Shown: positions 1 to 11,640 of the stretch, piece by piece
Layout: every line of letters begins with the position of its first letter
Position numbering within the stretch: the first letter of the stretch is position 1
Assembly (NCBI RefSeq): GCF_963576675.1
Contig: NC_088918.1
Coordinates: 66,861,001 to 66,925,000 of the forward strand
Source of the DNA: Euphorbia lathyris
Lineage: Eukaryota > Streptophyta > Magnoliopsida > Malpighiales > Euphorbiaceae
DNA length: 64,000 bases
Reading direction: 5' to 3'
Program-made: the position numbers and the translations under genes
The notes under the pieces: generated by a model
Told to the model about the DNA's origin: nothing
Databases searched by the model: none
The model's input: only the letters and a program-made list of their open reading frames with translations

Positions 1-1592
1 AACATTTCATTATTTTTAATATAAGAAATCTTTTCCAGTCCTTACATTTTATCAAATACATTATTTAATTATTATATTTTAATAATATACTTTTAGACTT
101 GAAAATTATCGTTTTTGATTCGTGTTTGTATCGTGCCATTTTTTGATTTGTATTAAAAAGAGTCCTAAACTTAAACTAAAATCTTCTGTGTCAACTTGTT
201 CAGGTTTAGTGTCGATTTCGTGTCATGTTTTCGAGAGGCTAATTTTTGGGTTGAGATGAAACTGACACGCAAATTGATACGCAAATTTTTGAGTTGACAC
301 GAAACTGACACACAAACTTTTGGGTTGACAAAAACTGATACGTAAATGTTTGGGTTAATACCAAACTGACACAAAAAAAAATTTGGATTGCCACAAAACT
401 GACATATAATACAAATTTTTGTGTCAGTTTCGTGTCAACTCAAGAACTTGGATATTAGTTTATTTACGTGTCAATTTCGTGTCAACACAAAAATTTGCGT
501 GTCAGTTTCATATCAATAGAAAATTTAGCCTCTCGAAAACACGACACGAAGTCGATACTAACCTGAACAGGTTAACACGATTGTGACACGAAAGTTTTTA
601 GTTTAGGTTTAGGATACTCTTTTTAACACAAACCTAAAAAATTACACAACACGAACACGAATCAAATACGATAATTTTCAGGTCTAAATGTGTATTATTA
701 AAATATAATGATTAAATAGCATGTTTGATAAAGTGTAGGGACTGAAAAAGGTTTTATATGTTAAAAATAATAAAATATTAAATTTGATTTGATAAGCATC
801 AGGATCAAGTAAGTATTGTTACAAATATATATTAGTATAATAGATATGTAGGGTAGAAATTGGAATTGTGATTTTTATAAAAAAAAATTATTATGGCTGC
901 TGGAGCATTTAATGCTGTAGCAGCACTACTATAATGAACCCGGTGTTGTAAACACCAGGTTCCTTGAAACAATGACAGCGGTATTAATTACCTGTGTCAT
1001 TTAACTATTGTAAAGTTTTTAAGCATTACAGCGGAATTTTTTTTAACCATACATCATTTTTTAAATTATTATTAAAATTAGTATTTTCTCTAAGAATTAT
1101 CCATAAAATTTACTATGAAGAAAACAAAATTCTATATACATGGTAAGTACAACTACTGCTAAATTTCCAAAAAAGAGAACAAAATTACAATGGTTGAATA
1201 TGACAAATAAAACCAAGAAATCTAATTATCCTAAAAAAAACTAAACTAAATAAAAACCTAAGCACACATTGAAGGAAAAAATGGACGACTATAATAAGAA
1301 AATCACAATTATTCAGGATGTCAATTTAGGCCTCAAGAAAGAATTGAACATCGGGTTAAATGACATCGGTAATTAATACAGACTTTACAATAGTTAAATG
1401 ATATCGGTAATTAATATACCGGTGTCATTATTTCAAGGAACCCGGTGTTTAGAAGAATTAATATAGCAGCCATAATAATAATTTTTTTTTATATAAAAAT
1501 CACAATTCTATTTTCTACCCTATATACCTATTATACTAATGTATATTTGTATACAATATTTACTTACTCGTTATGCTTATCAAATCAAATTT
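1..1592. repeat. Tandem array unit a (short, left-truncated)
   Basis: First copy of a repeat that recurs at 1593, 3219, 6779 and 23887; I set unit borders at the shared landmark aacatttcattattttta. It holds the right part of a large palindrome (to about 1035) and then a non-palindromic spacer with the landmarks 'ccataaaatttactatgaa' and 'atggacgactataataag'. Near its end the next palindrome begins (about 1382). The core is made of ~32-bp minisatellite repeats of the type gggttgacacgaaactgacac. No gene is visible; short reading frames of 60-100 codons come from the minisatellite. What the unit does is unknown. Confidence 0.85.
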
Positions 1593-2640
1593 AACATTTC
1601 ATTATTTTTAACATATGAAACCTTTTCCAGTCCCTACATTTTATCAAATACACTATTTAATTATTATATTTTAATAATATACTTTTAGACTTGAAAATTA
1701 TCTTGTTTGATTCGTGTTTGTATCGTGCCATTTTTTGATTTGTATTAAAAAGAGTCCTAAACTTAAACTAAAATCTTCTGTGTCAACTTGTTCAGGTTTA
1801 GTGTCGATTTCGTGTCGTGTTTTCGAGAGGCTAATTTTTGGGTTGAGATGAAACTGACACGCAAATTGATACGCAAATTTTTGAGTTGACACGAAACTGA
1901 CACACAAACTTTTGGGTTGACAAAAACTGATACGTAAATGTTTGGGTTGATACCAAACTGACACAAAAAAAATTTGGGTTGCCACAAAACGGACATACAA
2001 TACAAATTTTTGTGTCAGTTTCGTATCAATCCAAAAATTTGCGTGTCAGTTTCGTGTCAACTCAAGAACTTGGATATTAGTTTATTTACGTGTCAATTTC
2101 GTGTCAACACAAAAATTTGCGTGTCAGTTTCATATCAATAGAAAATTTAGCCTCTCGAAAACACGACACGAAGTCGATACTAACCTGAACAGGTTAACAC
2201 GATTGTGACACGAAAGTTTTTAGTTTAGGTTTAGGATACTCTTTTTAACACAAACCTAAAAAATTACACAACACGAACACGAATCAGATACGATAATTTT
2301 TAGGTCTAAAAGTGTATTATTAAAAGATAATGATTAAATAGCATGTTTGATAAAGTGTAGGGACTGGAAAAGGTTTTACATGTTAAAAATAATAAAATAT
2401 TAAATTTGATTTGATAAGCATCAGGATCAATTAAGTATTGTTACAAATATATATTAGTATAATAGATATGTATGGTAGAAATTGGAATTGTGATTTTTAT
2501 AAAAAAAAAATTTATTATGGCTGCTGCATCATTTAATGTTGCAGCAGCACTACTATAACGAACCCGGTGTTGTAAACACCAGGTTCCTTCAAACAATGAC
2601 AGTGGTATTAATAACCGGTGTCATTTAACTATTGTAAAGT
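1382..2640. repeat. Large imperfect palindrome spanning units a/b
   Basis: The left arm begins 'actttacaatagttaaatga' and the right arm ends with its complement 'atttaactattgtaaagt'. Both arms include the blocks 'ggtgtcatt', 'aaggaacccggtgt' and 'gcagcc', and both are filled towards the centre (about 2010) by minisatellite in opposite orientations (gacacgaaactgacac versus gtgtcagtttcgtgtc). Arms are about 600 bp with moderate divergence. Equivalent palindromes lie at about 3003-4253, 6546-7835 and 23677-24935. This is foldback-like architecture, but the copies are in tandem rather than flanked by target duplications. Confidence 0.8.
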
Positions 2641-3218
2641 TTTTAAGCATTATAGCAGAAATTTATTTTTAACCCCAGATCCTTTTTGAAATTATTATTA
2701 AAATTAGTATTTCCTCTAAGAATTATCCATAAAATTTACTATGAAGAGAACAAAATTCTATATACATGGTAAGTACAACTACTGCTAAATTTCCAAAAAA
2801 GAGAACAAAATTACAATAGTTGAATATGACAAATAAAACCAAGAAATCTAATTATCCTAAAAAAACTAAACTAAACAAAAACCTAAGCACACATTGAAGG
2901 AAAAAAATGGACGATTATAATAAGAAAATCACAATTATTCAGGATATCAATTTAGGCCTCAAGAAAGAATTGGACACCAGGTTAAATGACACCGGTAATT
3001 AATATAGACTTTACAATAATTAAATGATATCGGTAATTAATATACCGGTGTCATTATTTCAAGGAACCCGGTGTTTAGAAGAATTAATATAGCAGCCATA
3101 ATAATAATAAAAATTTGAATAAAAATCACAATTCTATTTTCTACCCTACATACCTATTATACTAATGTATATTTGTATACAATACTTACTTACTCGTGAT
3201 GCTTATCAAATCAAATTT
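1593..3218. repeat. Tandem array unit b (short form, 1.63 kb)
   Basis: Direct copy of unit a with only scattered differences. It contains the right half of the palindrome centred near 2010 and a short spacer. In the spacer the sequence 'ttattcaggatatcaattta' (about 2935-2955) joins what in long units are two points about 1.95 kb apart. No coding capacity beyond minisatellite frames. Confidence 0.85.
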
Positions 3219-5074
3219 AACATTTCAGTATTTTTAACATATGAAACCTTTTCCAGTCCCTACATTTTATCAAATACACTATTTAATTATTATATTTTAA
3301 TAATACACTTTTAGACTTGAAAATTATCGTGTTTGATTTGTGTTTGTATCGTGCCATTTTTTGATTTGTATTAAAAAGAGTCCTAAACTTAAACTAAAAT
3401 CTTCCGTGTCAACTTATTCAGGTTTAGTGTCGTGTTTTCGAGAGGCTAATTTTAGGGTTGAGATGAAATTGACACGCAAATTGATAAGCAAATTTTTGAG
3501 TTGACACGAAACTGACACACAAACTTTTGGGTTGACAAAAACTGATACGTAAATGTTTGGGTTGATACCAAACTGACACATAAAAAAAATTTGGGTTGCC
3601 ACAAAACTGACATACAATACAAGTTTTTGTGTCAGTTTCGTATCAATCCAAAAATTTGCATGTCAGTTTCGTGTCATCTCAAGAACTTGGATATTAGTTT
3701 ATTTACGTGTCAATTTCGTGTCAACACAAAAATTTGCGTGTCAGTTTCATATCAATAGAAAATTTAGCCTCTCGAAAACACGACACGAAGTCGATACTAA
3801 CCTGAACAGGTTAACACGATTGTGACACAAAAGTTTTTAGTTTAGGTTTAGGATACTCTTTTTAACACAAACCTAAAAAATTACACAATACGAACACGAA
3901 TCAGATACGATAATTTTTAGGTCTAAAAGAGTATTATTAAAAGATAATAATTAAATAGCATGTTTGATAAAGTGTAGGGATTGGAAAAGGTTTTACATGT
4001 TAAAAATAATAAAATATTAAATTTGATTTGATAAGCATCAGGATCAAGTAAATATTGTTACAAATATATATTAGTATAATAGATATGTATGGTAGAAATT
4101 GGAATTGTGATTTTATAAAAAAAAATTTATTATGGCTGCTGCATTATTTAATGCTGTAGCAGCACTACTATAACGAACCCGGTGTTGTAAACACCAGGTT
4201 CCTTCAAACAATGACACCGGTATTAATTACCGGTTTCATTTAACTATTGTAAAGTTTTTAAGCATTACAGCGGAAATTTTTTTTAACCCCACATCCTTTC
4301 TGAAATTATTATTAAAATTAGTATTTCCTCTAAGAATTATCCATAAAATTTACTATGAGGAGAACAAAATTCTATATACATGGTAAGTACAACTACTTCT
4401 AAATTTCTAAAAAAGAGAACAAAATTACAATGGTTGAATATGACAAATAAAACCAAGAAATGTAATTATTCTAAAAAAACTAAACTAAATAAAAACCTAA
4501 GCACACTTTGAAGGGAAAAAATGGATGACTATAATAAGAAAATCACAATTATTCAGGATATAGAAATACGAAAAAAGCTTCAATCTCTACTACAAAGAAG
4601 AAAACCGTAAGAAGCAAAAAAAACGTATTATAAAAAACCATAGCCATGAGAATCTGAAACTTAGACATTCAACGTCTCACCACCACCGTCGTCTGAATTG
4701 GAGAACATACGGCTTTTCTCGATCTATTGATAGCGTCTTCTCGTAAACGGATAGGAATCGGGAAAACAATATTTCTGAAACGAAGTAGTGGAAGTCCAAC
4801 CATCGTCGTCTACACACTCGAAAAACAGATAAAGATTTTCTTCAGATACTTTTAGTCGTTTGATAAAGGAAACGGTTATAGGCAGAAATATTTCGGATAG
4901 GTAAAAGTAATTCCAGAAGGAATGAGGAAGATTGGTAAGGACGAACCAGTAGTATAAAATAAGAGAGGGAAAAAATGGCTAGAAAGATGGACAACCTTGG
5001 CATGAGAAATGGAGGAAGAGAGAGTTGATTGAAAGATTAGGAATAATCCTAAACAATTGGGTGAGAGATGTCTG

Positions 5075-5197
5075 AATTGCCCATATCCAAGAAGAAGTGA
5101 TGTAGACATTTATGTAATTAGCACACCTGCATCGTTTTGATGCAGGTGTGCTAATTACATAAATGTCTACATCACTTCTTCTTGGATAGGGGCAATT
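5075..5197. repeat. Near-perfect 123-bp hairpin in the long unit
   Basis: The left arm runs from 'aattgcccatatccaag' to 'cacacctgcatc'. The right arm is its complement, ending 'cttggataggggcaatt', with a loop of about 4 nt (gttt) near 5134. The arms are about 60 bp with one or two mismatches. Copies sit at 12470-12601 and, split by copia element 2, at 27418-27463 plus 39232-39301. It could be the core of an old MITE; I found no clear target duplication. Confidence 0.85.
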
Positions 5198-6397
5198 GAA
5201 GAATAAAATCATAAAGAATTGAAATGATAAAAAAAAGGACAAACAAAGTGAAAGATATATAAAGAATGAGGGGTGTAATTGAAATTTTTTGGCCAAATCT
5301 TGCCATTATGAAGAATTTAGTTGCAGATGTGCTGTTCAGTGTGAAATCATCTACAAATCATTTTATAAGTTAATGTTCAATAAACATTGTAGGTATATGA
5401 TGTCACAAAAAAACTGGAAAAAGTACCATTATAAGGTTTTGGAATCATAGATACGAAAGCAACATCAATTGGTTTATCTTGTGCAATGGAGACGATATAA
5501 TCTTCGGGAAAAGTGGTTGCTGATTTTGACCATAAAGTAATCGTCATTTCTTCACCACTGATTATAAAAAATAATTAGTGGATATATGTGTAATTTACCC
5601 AAAAGTTTGGATTCCATATGAATATGAATATGTGTGCACTCATTAAATGCTTTTCAATCATTTAGTTTGAATTATCTCATTTATTATTATTATTTTCGTT
5701 TTTTAGTTTAAAAAAAATTAGTTTCTTGTTTTTGAAATAAGAATTTGTGTGCAATCATTAAATGCTCTGTTATTTTTGTCCCCAAAAAACAAAACATGAC
5801 AATTAATTATATTTAGCCAAATTTGAAAAAGAAAATTATTATTTATACCCATTCCTTATCTATATTTAGTCAACCTACAAAACAACCATATCTTAATAAT
5901 TAATTGCAAAAATGTAGATGTTGACTGACACGATTTTTTTTTTTCTTTTCTATACAAATCTCAACAATTATTTATTGGTACCAGACTTTTTTTCTATAGA
6001 AAAAAATTATTACTTAAACATTTAGTTTGGTTAAGTTGTTTATAAATCTCTATCAACTATTTTTTAGTTTATTGTTATTTAACCTGTTCCACAAATTGCT
6101 TTTATATTTATTTACCTTATTAAATATATTATTATTTAATTAATTTCAATTTTTTCATATTCTGATTCCGTTTTTAATATTTGAACCAAATACTTCTAAA
6201 AGCAGTTCAATTCCGATTCCGAATTAAACCAGACAAAACAAATAAATATGCATTTTGATTCTGATTCCGCAGCACTCCGATTCCGATTATAATTTCAATT
6301 CTGAAATTTGAACCAAACACCCCTAATATCTTTCAACTCTTGTGTATTACAAAACGTTACCCCTGCAATATTAGTTATCATGGGGTGTTAAATAAAA

Positions 6398-6512
6398 GGG
6401 ATAATATATCAAAATAGGTTTATAGTTTTTGGAAAGTATTAATTTAGGTTCGACATACAAAATAGTACAAATATCGACTTAACGTTTTAAAAATGATATC
6501 AATTTAGGCCTC
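6398..6512. mobile_element. Single arm of a Stowaway-like MITE
   Basis: The stretch from 'gggataatatatcaaaata' to 'atcaatttaggcctc' matches, with substitutions, the arms of the complete foldback MITE at 46813-47158 (same order of blocks: gggataa, tttttgga, aatttaggc, cttaacgtttt, atcaatttaggcctc). Only one arm is present here. The same arm recurs in unit d at about 13799-13910. Short units keep only its last ~15 bases. Confidence 0.65.
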
Positions 6513-6778
6513 AAGAAAGAATTGGACTCCGGGTTAAATGACACTGGTAATTAATATAGACTTTACAATAGTTAAATGATACCGGTAATTAATATTTCAA
6601 TGTCATTATTTCAAGGAACCCGGTGTTTAGAAGAATTAATATAGCAGCCATAATAATAAATTTGTTTTATGTAAAAATCACAATTATATTTTCTACACTA
6701 CATACCTATTATACTAATGTATATTTGTATATTTGTATATAATACTTACTTACTCGTGATGCTTATCAAATCAAATTT

Positions 6779-7836
6779 AACATTACATTATTTTTAACAT
6801 ATGAAACCTTTTTCAGTCCCTACATTTTATCAAATACACTATTTAATTATTATATTTTAATAATACACTTCTAGACTTGAAAATTATCGTGTTTGATTCG
6901 TGTTTGTATCGTGCCATGTTTAGGTTTGTATCAAAAAGAGTCTTAAACTTAAACTAAAATCTTCTGTGTCAACTTGTTCGGGTTTAGTGTCGATTTCATG
7001 TCATGTTTTCGAGAGGCTAATTTTTGGGTTGAGATGAAACTGAAACGCAAATTTTAGTGTCGACACGCAAATTGATACGCAAATTTTTGAGTTGACACGA
7101 AACTGACACAAAAAATTTTGGGTTGACACAAAACTGATACGTAAATTTTTGGGTTGATACCAAACTGACACAAAAAAAATTTGGGTTGGCACAAAACTGA
7201 CATGCAATACAAATTTTTGTGTCAGTTTCGTATCAATCCAAAAATTTGCATGTCAGTTTCGTGTCATCTCAAGAACTTGGATATTAGTTTATTTACGTGT
7301 CAATTTCGTGTCAACACAAAAATTTGCGTGTCAGTTTCATATCAATCGAAAATTTAGCCTCTCGAAAACACGACACGAAATCGATACTAACCTGAACAGG
7401 TTAACACGATTGTGACACAAAAGTTTTTAGTTTAGGTTTAGGATACTCTTTTTAACACAAACATAAAAATTACACAACACGAACACGAATCAGATACGAT
7501 AATTTTTAGGTCTAAAAGTGTATTATTAAAAGATAATGATTAAATAGCATGTTTGATAAAGTGTAGGGACTGCAAAAGGTTTTACATGTTAAAAATAATA
7601 AAATATTAAATTTGATTTGATAAGCATCAGGATCAATTAAGTATTGTTACAAATATATATTAGTATAATAGATATGTATGGTAGAAATTGGAATTGTGAT
7701 TTTTATAAAAAAAAATTTATTATGGCTGCTGCATCATTTAATGCTGCAGCAGCACTACTATAACGAACCCGGTGTTGTAAACACCAGGTTCCTTCAAACA
7801 ATGACAGTGGTATTAATTACCGGTGTCATTTAACTA
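6779..7836. repeat. Tandem array unit d, left part
   Basis: Start of another long unit, interrupted at 7836 by the MULE. It contains the palindrome (about 6546-7835), which ends in the tttaacta target site at 7829-7836. The unit resumes at 11641, is interrupted again at 13936 by copia element 1 and at 23306 by a MITE, and ends at 23886. Subtracting the insertions leaves about 3.59 kb, matching unit c. Confidence 0.8.
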
Positions 7837-7978
7837 GTGGGTTACTAAACCCAGCCCCATTTTCACACTTCCAGCCCTGAAAAAAGACCTAACCGCCCTT
7901 TGAACAAAAACTGAAAATTTGAATCCCTCCCAAACTCTCTCAAACTCATTTTCATCCGAATCAAAGATAAAACGTTTG

Positions 7979-10900
7979 ATGGAAGACAATCCGTTATCAC
8001 CGAGAGTAGACGGGAGTGATGCTACGTCCGAAGTCGAGGTATGTTTCCGATTTAACTTCCTTGCATTTCTGTAATTTGAATTGGAAAAAAAAATCTGGTT
8101 CGGCACTCGGGCGTGTGAGCATCACGCCCCACCATATGGTCGGGTGTATGAGTATCACGTCCCACCATGTGGTGGGGCGTGATAGCCACACGCCTCACCA
8201 TGAGGTGGGACGTGATGTTCATACGCCCCACCATGTGGTGGGGCGTGATGCTCACACGCCCGAGCATATTTATGGCTGTTTTTCGGGTTTAGACACCGAA
8301 ACGCTATAGAAATGTCACGTTCTGATACAAAATGTTCGTTATTAATCATTTACAGGAGGTTTCGTGGGAAGAATTTGACGGAAACGGCATAGATTACAGC
8401 TCGCAGTTTTTTCCCAAACAAACATTTCAAACATATCATGAAGCTGTTAACTAGGCAAAACAGACGGCAATTGGGATCGGGTTTGAGTTAACAACAGCAT
8501 CGCACAAGACGGGGCGCAAGTCAAAGTGGATATTGGTTAAATGTGCTCGTGGTGTTAAGAATTATAAAAGGAAAAAGGATGTGGATATGGATGTTATACT
8601 ACGGAAGAATACAAAAACAAAGTACTGTGGTTGTAAATTCCAGATAAAGGTTATGGAAATCGGTGAATTGGGCGGTTGGGTGGTGAATGGGATTCCTGGA
8701 GATAGAGGACAGCACTATCATCAGTTGGCTGTATATTGTCAGGGCTACAGACAGATGAGCGGACTAAGCCCGGCTTCCAAAAAACTTGTTCGTGAAATGA
8801 GTTCAGCTCAAGCTAAGCCTTGTGCTATTTTTGCTGAAATCAAAGAAAAACATCCGGAGGATTGCCCGACACAAAGACATATCTATAACTACATGGAGAA
8901 AATCAGGACTGAGAGCTTTGAGGGTCGGGATGTAATCGGTCAGTTTTATCGGCTTGCTATAGATAAGGACTATATACATTAGACGCAAGCGGTGCCGGGC
9001 AGCAATGTTGTGACTCACTTATTTATGGCACATCCAACATCGATCACACTGTTTCGATCTTATTACTTGTTTGTTGGTATGGATTCAACATATAAAACAA
9101 ACAAGTATAAGATGCCATTCTTTGAAATCATTGGTATGACGCCTTCTAACAAAAACTTCTTGATCGCCTATGCAATCATGAAGGATGAAACCGATGGTAG
9201 TTACATGTGGGTGTTACAAAAATTGAAGCTTTTGCTCCAACCTGATGTGCATCCGACAGTCATTGCTACAGACCGGGAGTTAGGACTGATGCGGCCGGTT
9301 CGTGAGGTATTTCCTCATTCTCATCATTTATTGTGCACATGGCATATTAATAAAGATGTGGAGGATAGAGTTGGCAAGTTGAGTGGAATGAAGAAGTTTG
9401 GTGAAATTTTTAAAAATTCCAAATGGAAACGTATAATTGAAGCCCCGACAGAAGCTGAATATGAGGCGGCAGTGGTAGCCATGAAGAATACTACTGGCAA
9501 CTGGCCTGGTGTGATTCAGTACGTGGAGACCACGTGGCTAGTGCATAAAGAGAAGTTTTGTCGAGCATGGACGAACAAGGTGTTGCACTTAGGAAACACC
9601 ACAACCTGTCGAGTGGAGAGTTCACATGCACAGTTGAAACAGTGGTTGAATTCATCTACTGGTGCACTTGATACAGTGTGGGCGAAGGTGCACAAGGACA
9701 TTGAGGCTCAGATCGAGGCAATCAAGTAAGACATTTATTCTGTTCTTTGCTTTAATCTTTTAAAATTTAATACATTAGTTTTGTAATCCGTCATTGTATA
9801 TAATCAGATACTCACTCGAGGACTCGAGAAGAAGATCTGCGGTGAATCACTGTGGAGAACCTTTCACGTATCTCGACTTACACGTTTCACATTACTGCTT
9901 GGCTGTACTAAATGATGAGCTCAAGCGTATGCACGCATTGAGTATGGATGTGGTAACTGAATACGGATGCGTGTTGCCCATGACTCATGGCATTCCATGT
10001 GCATGTGAGCTGAAAACATATATTGACACAAATGAATCGGTCTGTGTTGACCGCATCCATCCTTTTTGGAGATCTCTTACGTTTGAAGGGTTGAGTGACA
10101 TACCAGTTACTGCTCCAGTATATGCTGACGGGTCTGAGGATCACCGATTTTTTCAATCTCTTGTGGAAAAGGTTGAAAAATTAGATCCTTCAATGGTGCG
10201 TAGCATATCGATGTACATTCATGATCAGATAAACCCAGAACAAAGTGGCTTTAAAGAACCTGAGGTCAAAGACACTGTTAGGGGTAGACCAAAGGGAAAT
10301 TCATCAACAAAACGAAATCCGAGTGCATGGGAGTACAATCAATCACCACGAGGTCGAGCACGGTCCTCGGGTTCGAGGAGTAGTCGTAGTCGAGGCCGTT
10401 CTTCATCCTCATCTGTGCATAACAGCCAGATGTCGGGTATATTTTATTTCATTTATATATATGTTGAAGTTAAAGTAAATATATTTTTATTGATAAATTT
10501 CATATATTAATATTTTCAGTCGGATTTGATGCGGATATCGCCAGTTACCACCATTTACATCGGGTTCAAGGTCTCATCGTACCATTTATTACTAGATTCC
10601 ATGATGTTGTAGCAGATGGTAACTGTGGATTTCGTGTTTTAGCCGATGCCATCATTTTTAACCAAGAGGAGTGGAAGCTGATGAGAGTGCTCATAGAGAA
10701 TGAGATGCGGGCAAACCGTGATCTGTATGTGCCAGTGTACGGGAATGGATTTGATGCTGCCCTCACACGTATTAAATGGGCAGGAGCGGGTTGTGGTGAG
10801 TCCCACTGGATGGTGAGTCCGGATGACTTATTTGCTGCTGCATCTGTATTGAACGCAGTAATTTTCCTCTTTACTACAAAACAATTAGGATGTTGCACTA

Positions 10901-11115
10901 TACTGCCGATGCGTTCGGACGATGGAAGACCACCTGAGCGAGAGATTGTGATTTGTCATTTGGGGAGTTATCGTCACTACATACGTCTTTATTTACATCC
11001 TTCGTTTCCAGTGCCTCCCATTGCCACCCAATGGCGATTATTTTCTCATCAGAGTGTTCGTCACTTGGAGAATTTATACGCTGAAAGGAGAGAGGCTTGG
11101 ACTAGATTATATTAG
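7979..11115 (+). pseudogene. MULE transposase fused to OTU cysteine-protease domain
   Basis: Four exons (7979-8038, 8356-9725, 9808-10436, 10520-11115) join in frame to 884 codons, all with GT-AG introns. Visible order: an N-terminal FAR1/WRKY-GCM1-like region with Cys residues (KCARG, YCGCKF); a MULE transposase core with a DDE triad at about D263 (GMDSTYK), D326 (ATDREL) and E441 (CRVESSH) plus the CTWH motif; a SWIM-like cysteine cluster at about 531-543 (THGIPCAC); an AT-hook-like GRPKG with an RS-rich tail near 636; then an OTU domain with the Asp-Gly-Asn-Cys box (C722) and a late His near 839 (RHY). Transposase would act on the element ends in the nucleus. OTU domains are generally deubiquitinases, but the target here is unknown. 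Two TAG stops (8452-8454 and 8980-8982) break exon 2 without a frame change. The ATG at 7979 is the first that gives a spliced frame. Confidence 0.88.
8106..8264. repeat. GC-rich palindromic array in MULE intron 1
   Basis: 159 bp from ctcgggcgtgtgagcatcac to gtgatgctcacacgcccgag, reading nearly the same on both strands. It is built of about five small palindromes of the form cacgcc-cacc-atgtg-ggtg-ggcgtg. It lies wholly inside intron 1 (8039-8355) of the transposase gene, so any transcript could form a strong stem before splicing. Confidence 0.9.
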
Positions 11116-11190
11116 TTTTATATGTTGTGATTAATAATATTTATTAATTAACTTATATTATTTTTTGGTTTTAAGTACAATTCTGTAGTT

Positions 11191-11290
11191 ACGAGTTTAA
11201 CCGCATATTTACGGGTTTAACGGACTATTTACGGGTTTAACGGACTATTTACGGGTTTAACGGACTATTTACGGGTTTGACGAACTATTT
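11191..11290. repeat. 20-bp tandem repeat, five copies
   Basis: Unit acgggtttaacggactattt. Copies at 11191, 11211, 11231, 11251 and 11271; the first and last carry 2-4 substitutions. It lies between the transposase stop codon and the right palindromic array, a typical subterminal position where transposase binding sites may occur (inference). Confidence 0.95.
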
Positions 11291-11303
11291 ACGGGATAAA
11301 AAA

Positions 11304-11547
11304 AGCTATTTTTTTTGCGGATTCGACACGCGGGCGTGTGGCCATCACGCCTCACCTCGCGGTCGGACGTGATAGCCCCACGCCTCACCGCGTGGTCGGC
11401 CGTGATAGCCACACGCCCGACCGTAAGGTCGGGCTTGTGGCTGTCACGGCCGACCACGCGGTGAGGCGTGGGGCTATCACATCCGACCGCGAGGTGAGGC
11501 GTGATGGCCACACGCCCGCGTGTCGAATCCGTAAAAAAAAATAGCTT
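11304..11547. repeat. 244-bp GC-rich palindromic array near MULE right end
   Basis: Nearly perfect inverted repeat centred around 11425. The outer arms are 'aagctatttttttt' and 'gcggattcgacacgcgggcg', mirrored by 'cgcccgcgtgtcgaatccg' and 'aaaaaaaaatagctttt'. Inside are repeated modules such as cctcaccgcgtggtcgg, each itself half-palindromic. Its modules resemble those of the intron 1 array (CACGCC...GGCGTG), so both MULE ends carry the same kind of structure. Confidence 0.92.
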
Positions 11548-11640
11548 TTCCCCTCCCAAAACCCATGAAAGGGCATTTTCGTCCTTTCACGGGGCTAGGG
11601 GTGGGAAAATGGGGCTGGGTTTAACAACACCCTTTAACTA

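Larger units (their letters stand above)
3219..6778. repeat. Tandem array unit c (long form, 3.56 kb)
   Basis: It begins like units a and b. After 'cacaattattcaggatat' (about 4560) it carries some 1.95 kb absent from the short units, rejoining at 'gatatcaatttaggcctc' (6495-6512). The extra part includes a hairpin (5075-5197), AT-rich sequence and degenerate MITE pieces. I see no supported gene in it: the minus-strand frames around 4876-5296 lack any recognisable domain and overlap the hairpin. Confidence 0.8.
7837..11632 (+). mobile_element. Mutator-like element (MULE) with OTU domain
   Basis: A 3,796-bp element flanked by an exact 8-bp duplication, tttaacta (7829-7836 and 11633-11640). The ends are imperfect inverted repeats of about 32 bp sharing 'taaacccagccccatttt'. 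It interrupts an array unit: removing it and one target copy restores the normal unit sequence. It carries one spliced transposase gene on the plus strand, a GC-rich palindromic array inside intron 1, five 20-bp tandem repeats after the gene, and a second, longer palindromic array before the right end. Short inverted ends plus an 8-bp duplication fit Mutator superfamily elements. The transposase has two in-frame stops, so this copy is probably not autonomous. Confidence 0.92.

Noticed and set aside
171..2005. Repeated reading frames of 67-100 codons in the array palindromes
   Set aside because: They are translations of the ~32-bp minisatellite, change length between copies and have no domain.
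8016..8309. His/Val/Gly-repeat frames on both strands
   Set aside because: They read through the palindromic array in MULE intron 1; both strands give the same peptide because the DNA is self-complementary.
11191..11290. Evenly spaced repeats suggesting a CRISPR-like array
   Set aside because: Copies are directly adjacent with no spacers, in a plant transposon; a plain tandem repeat.
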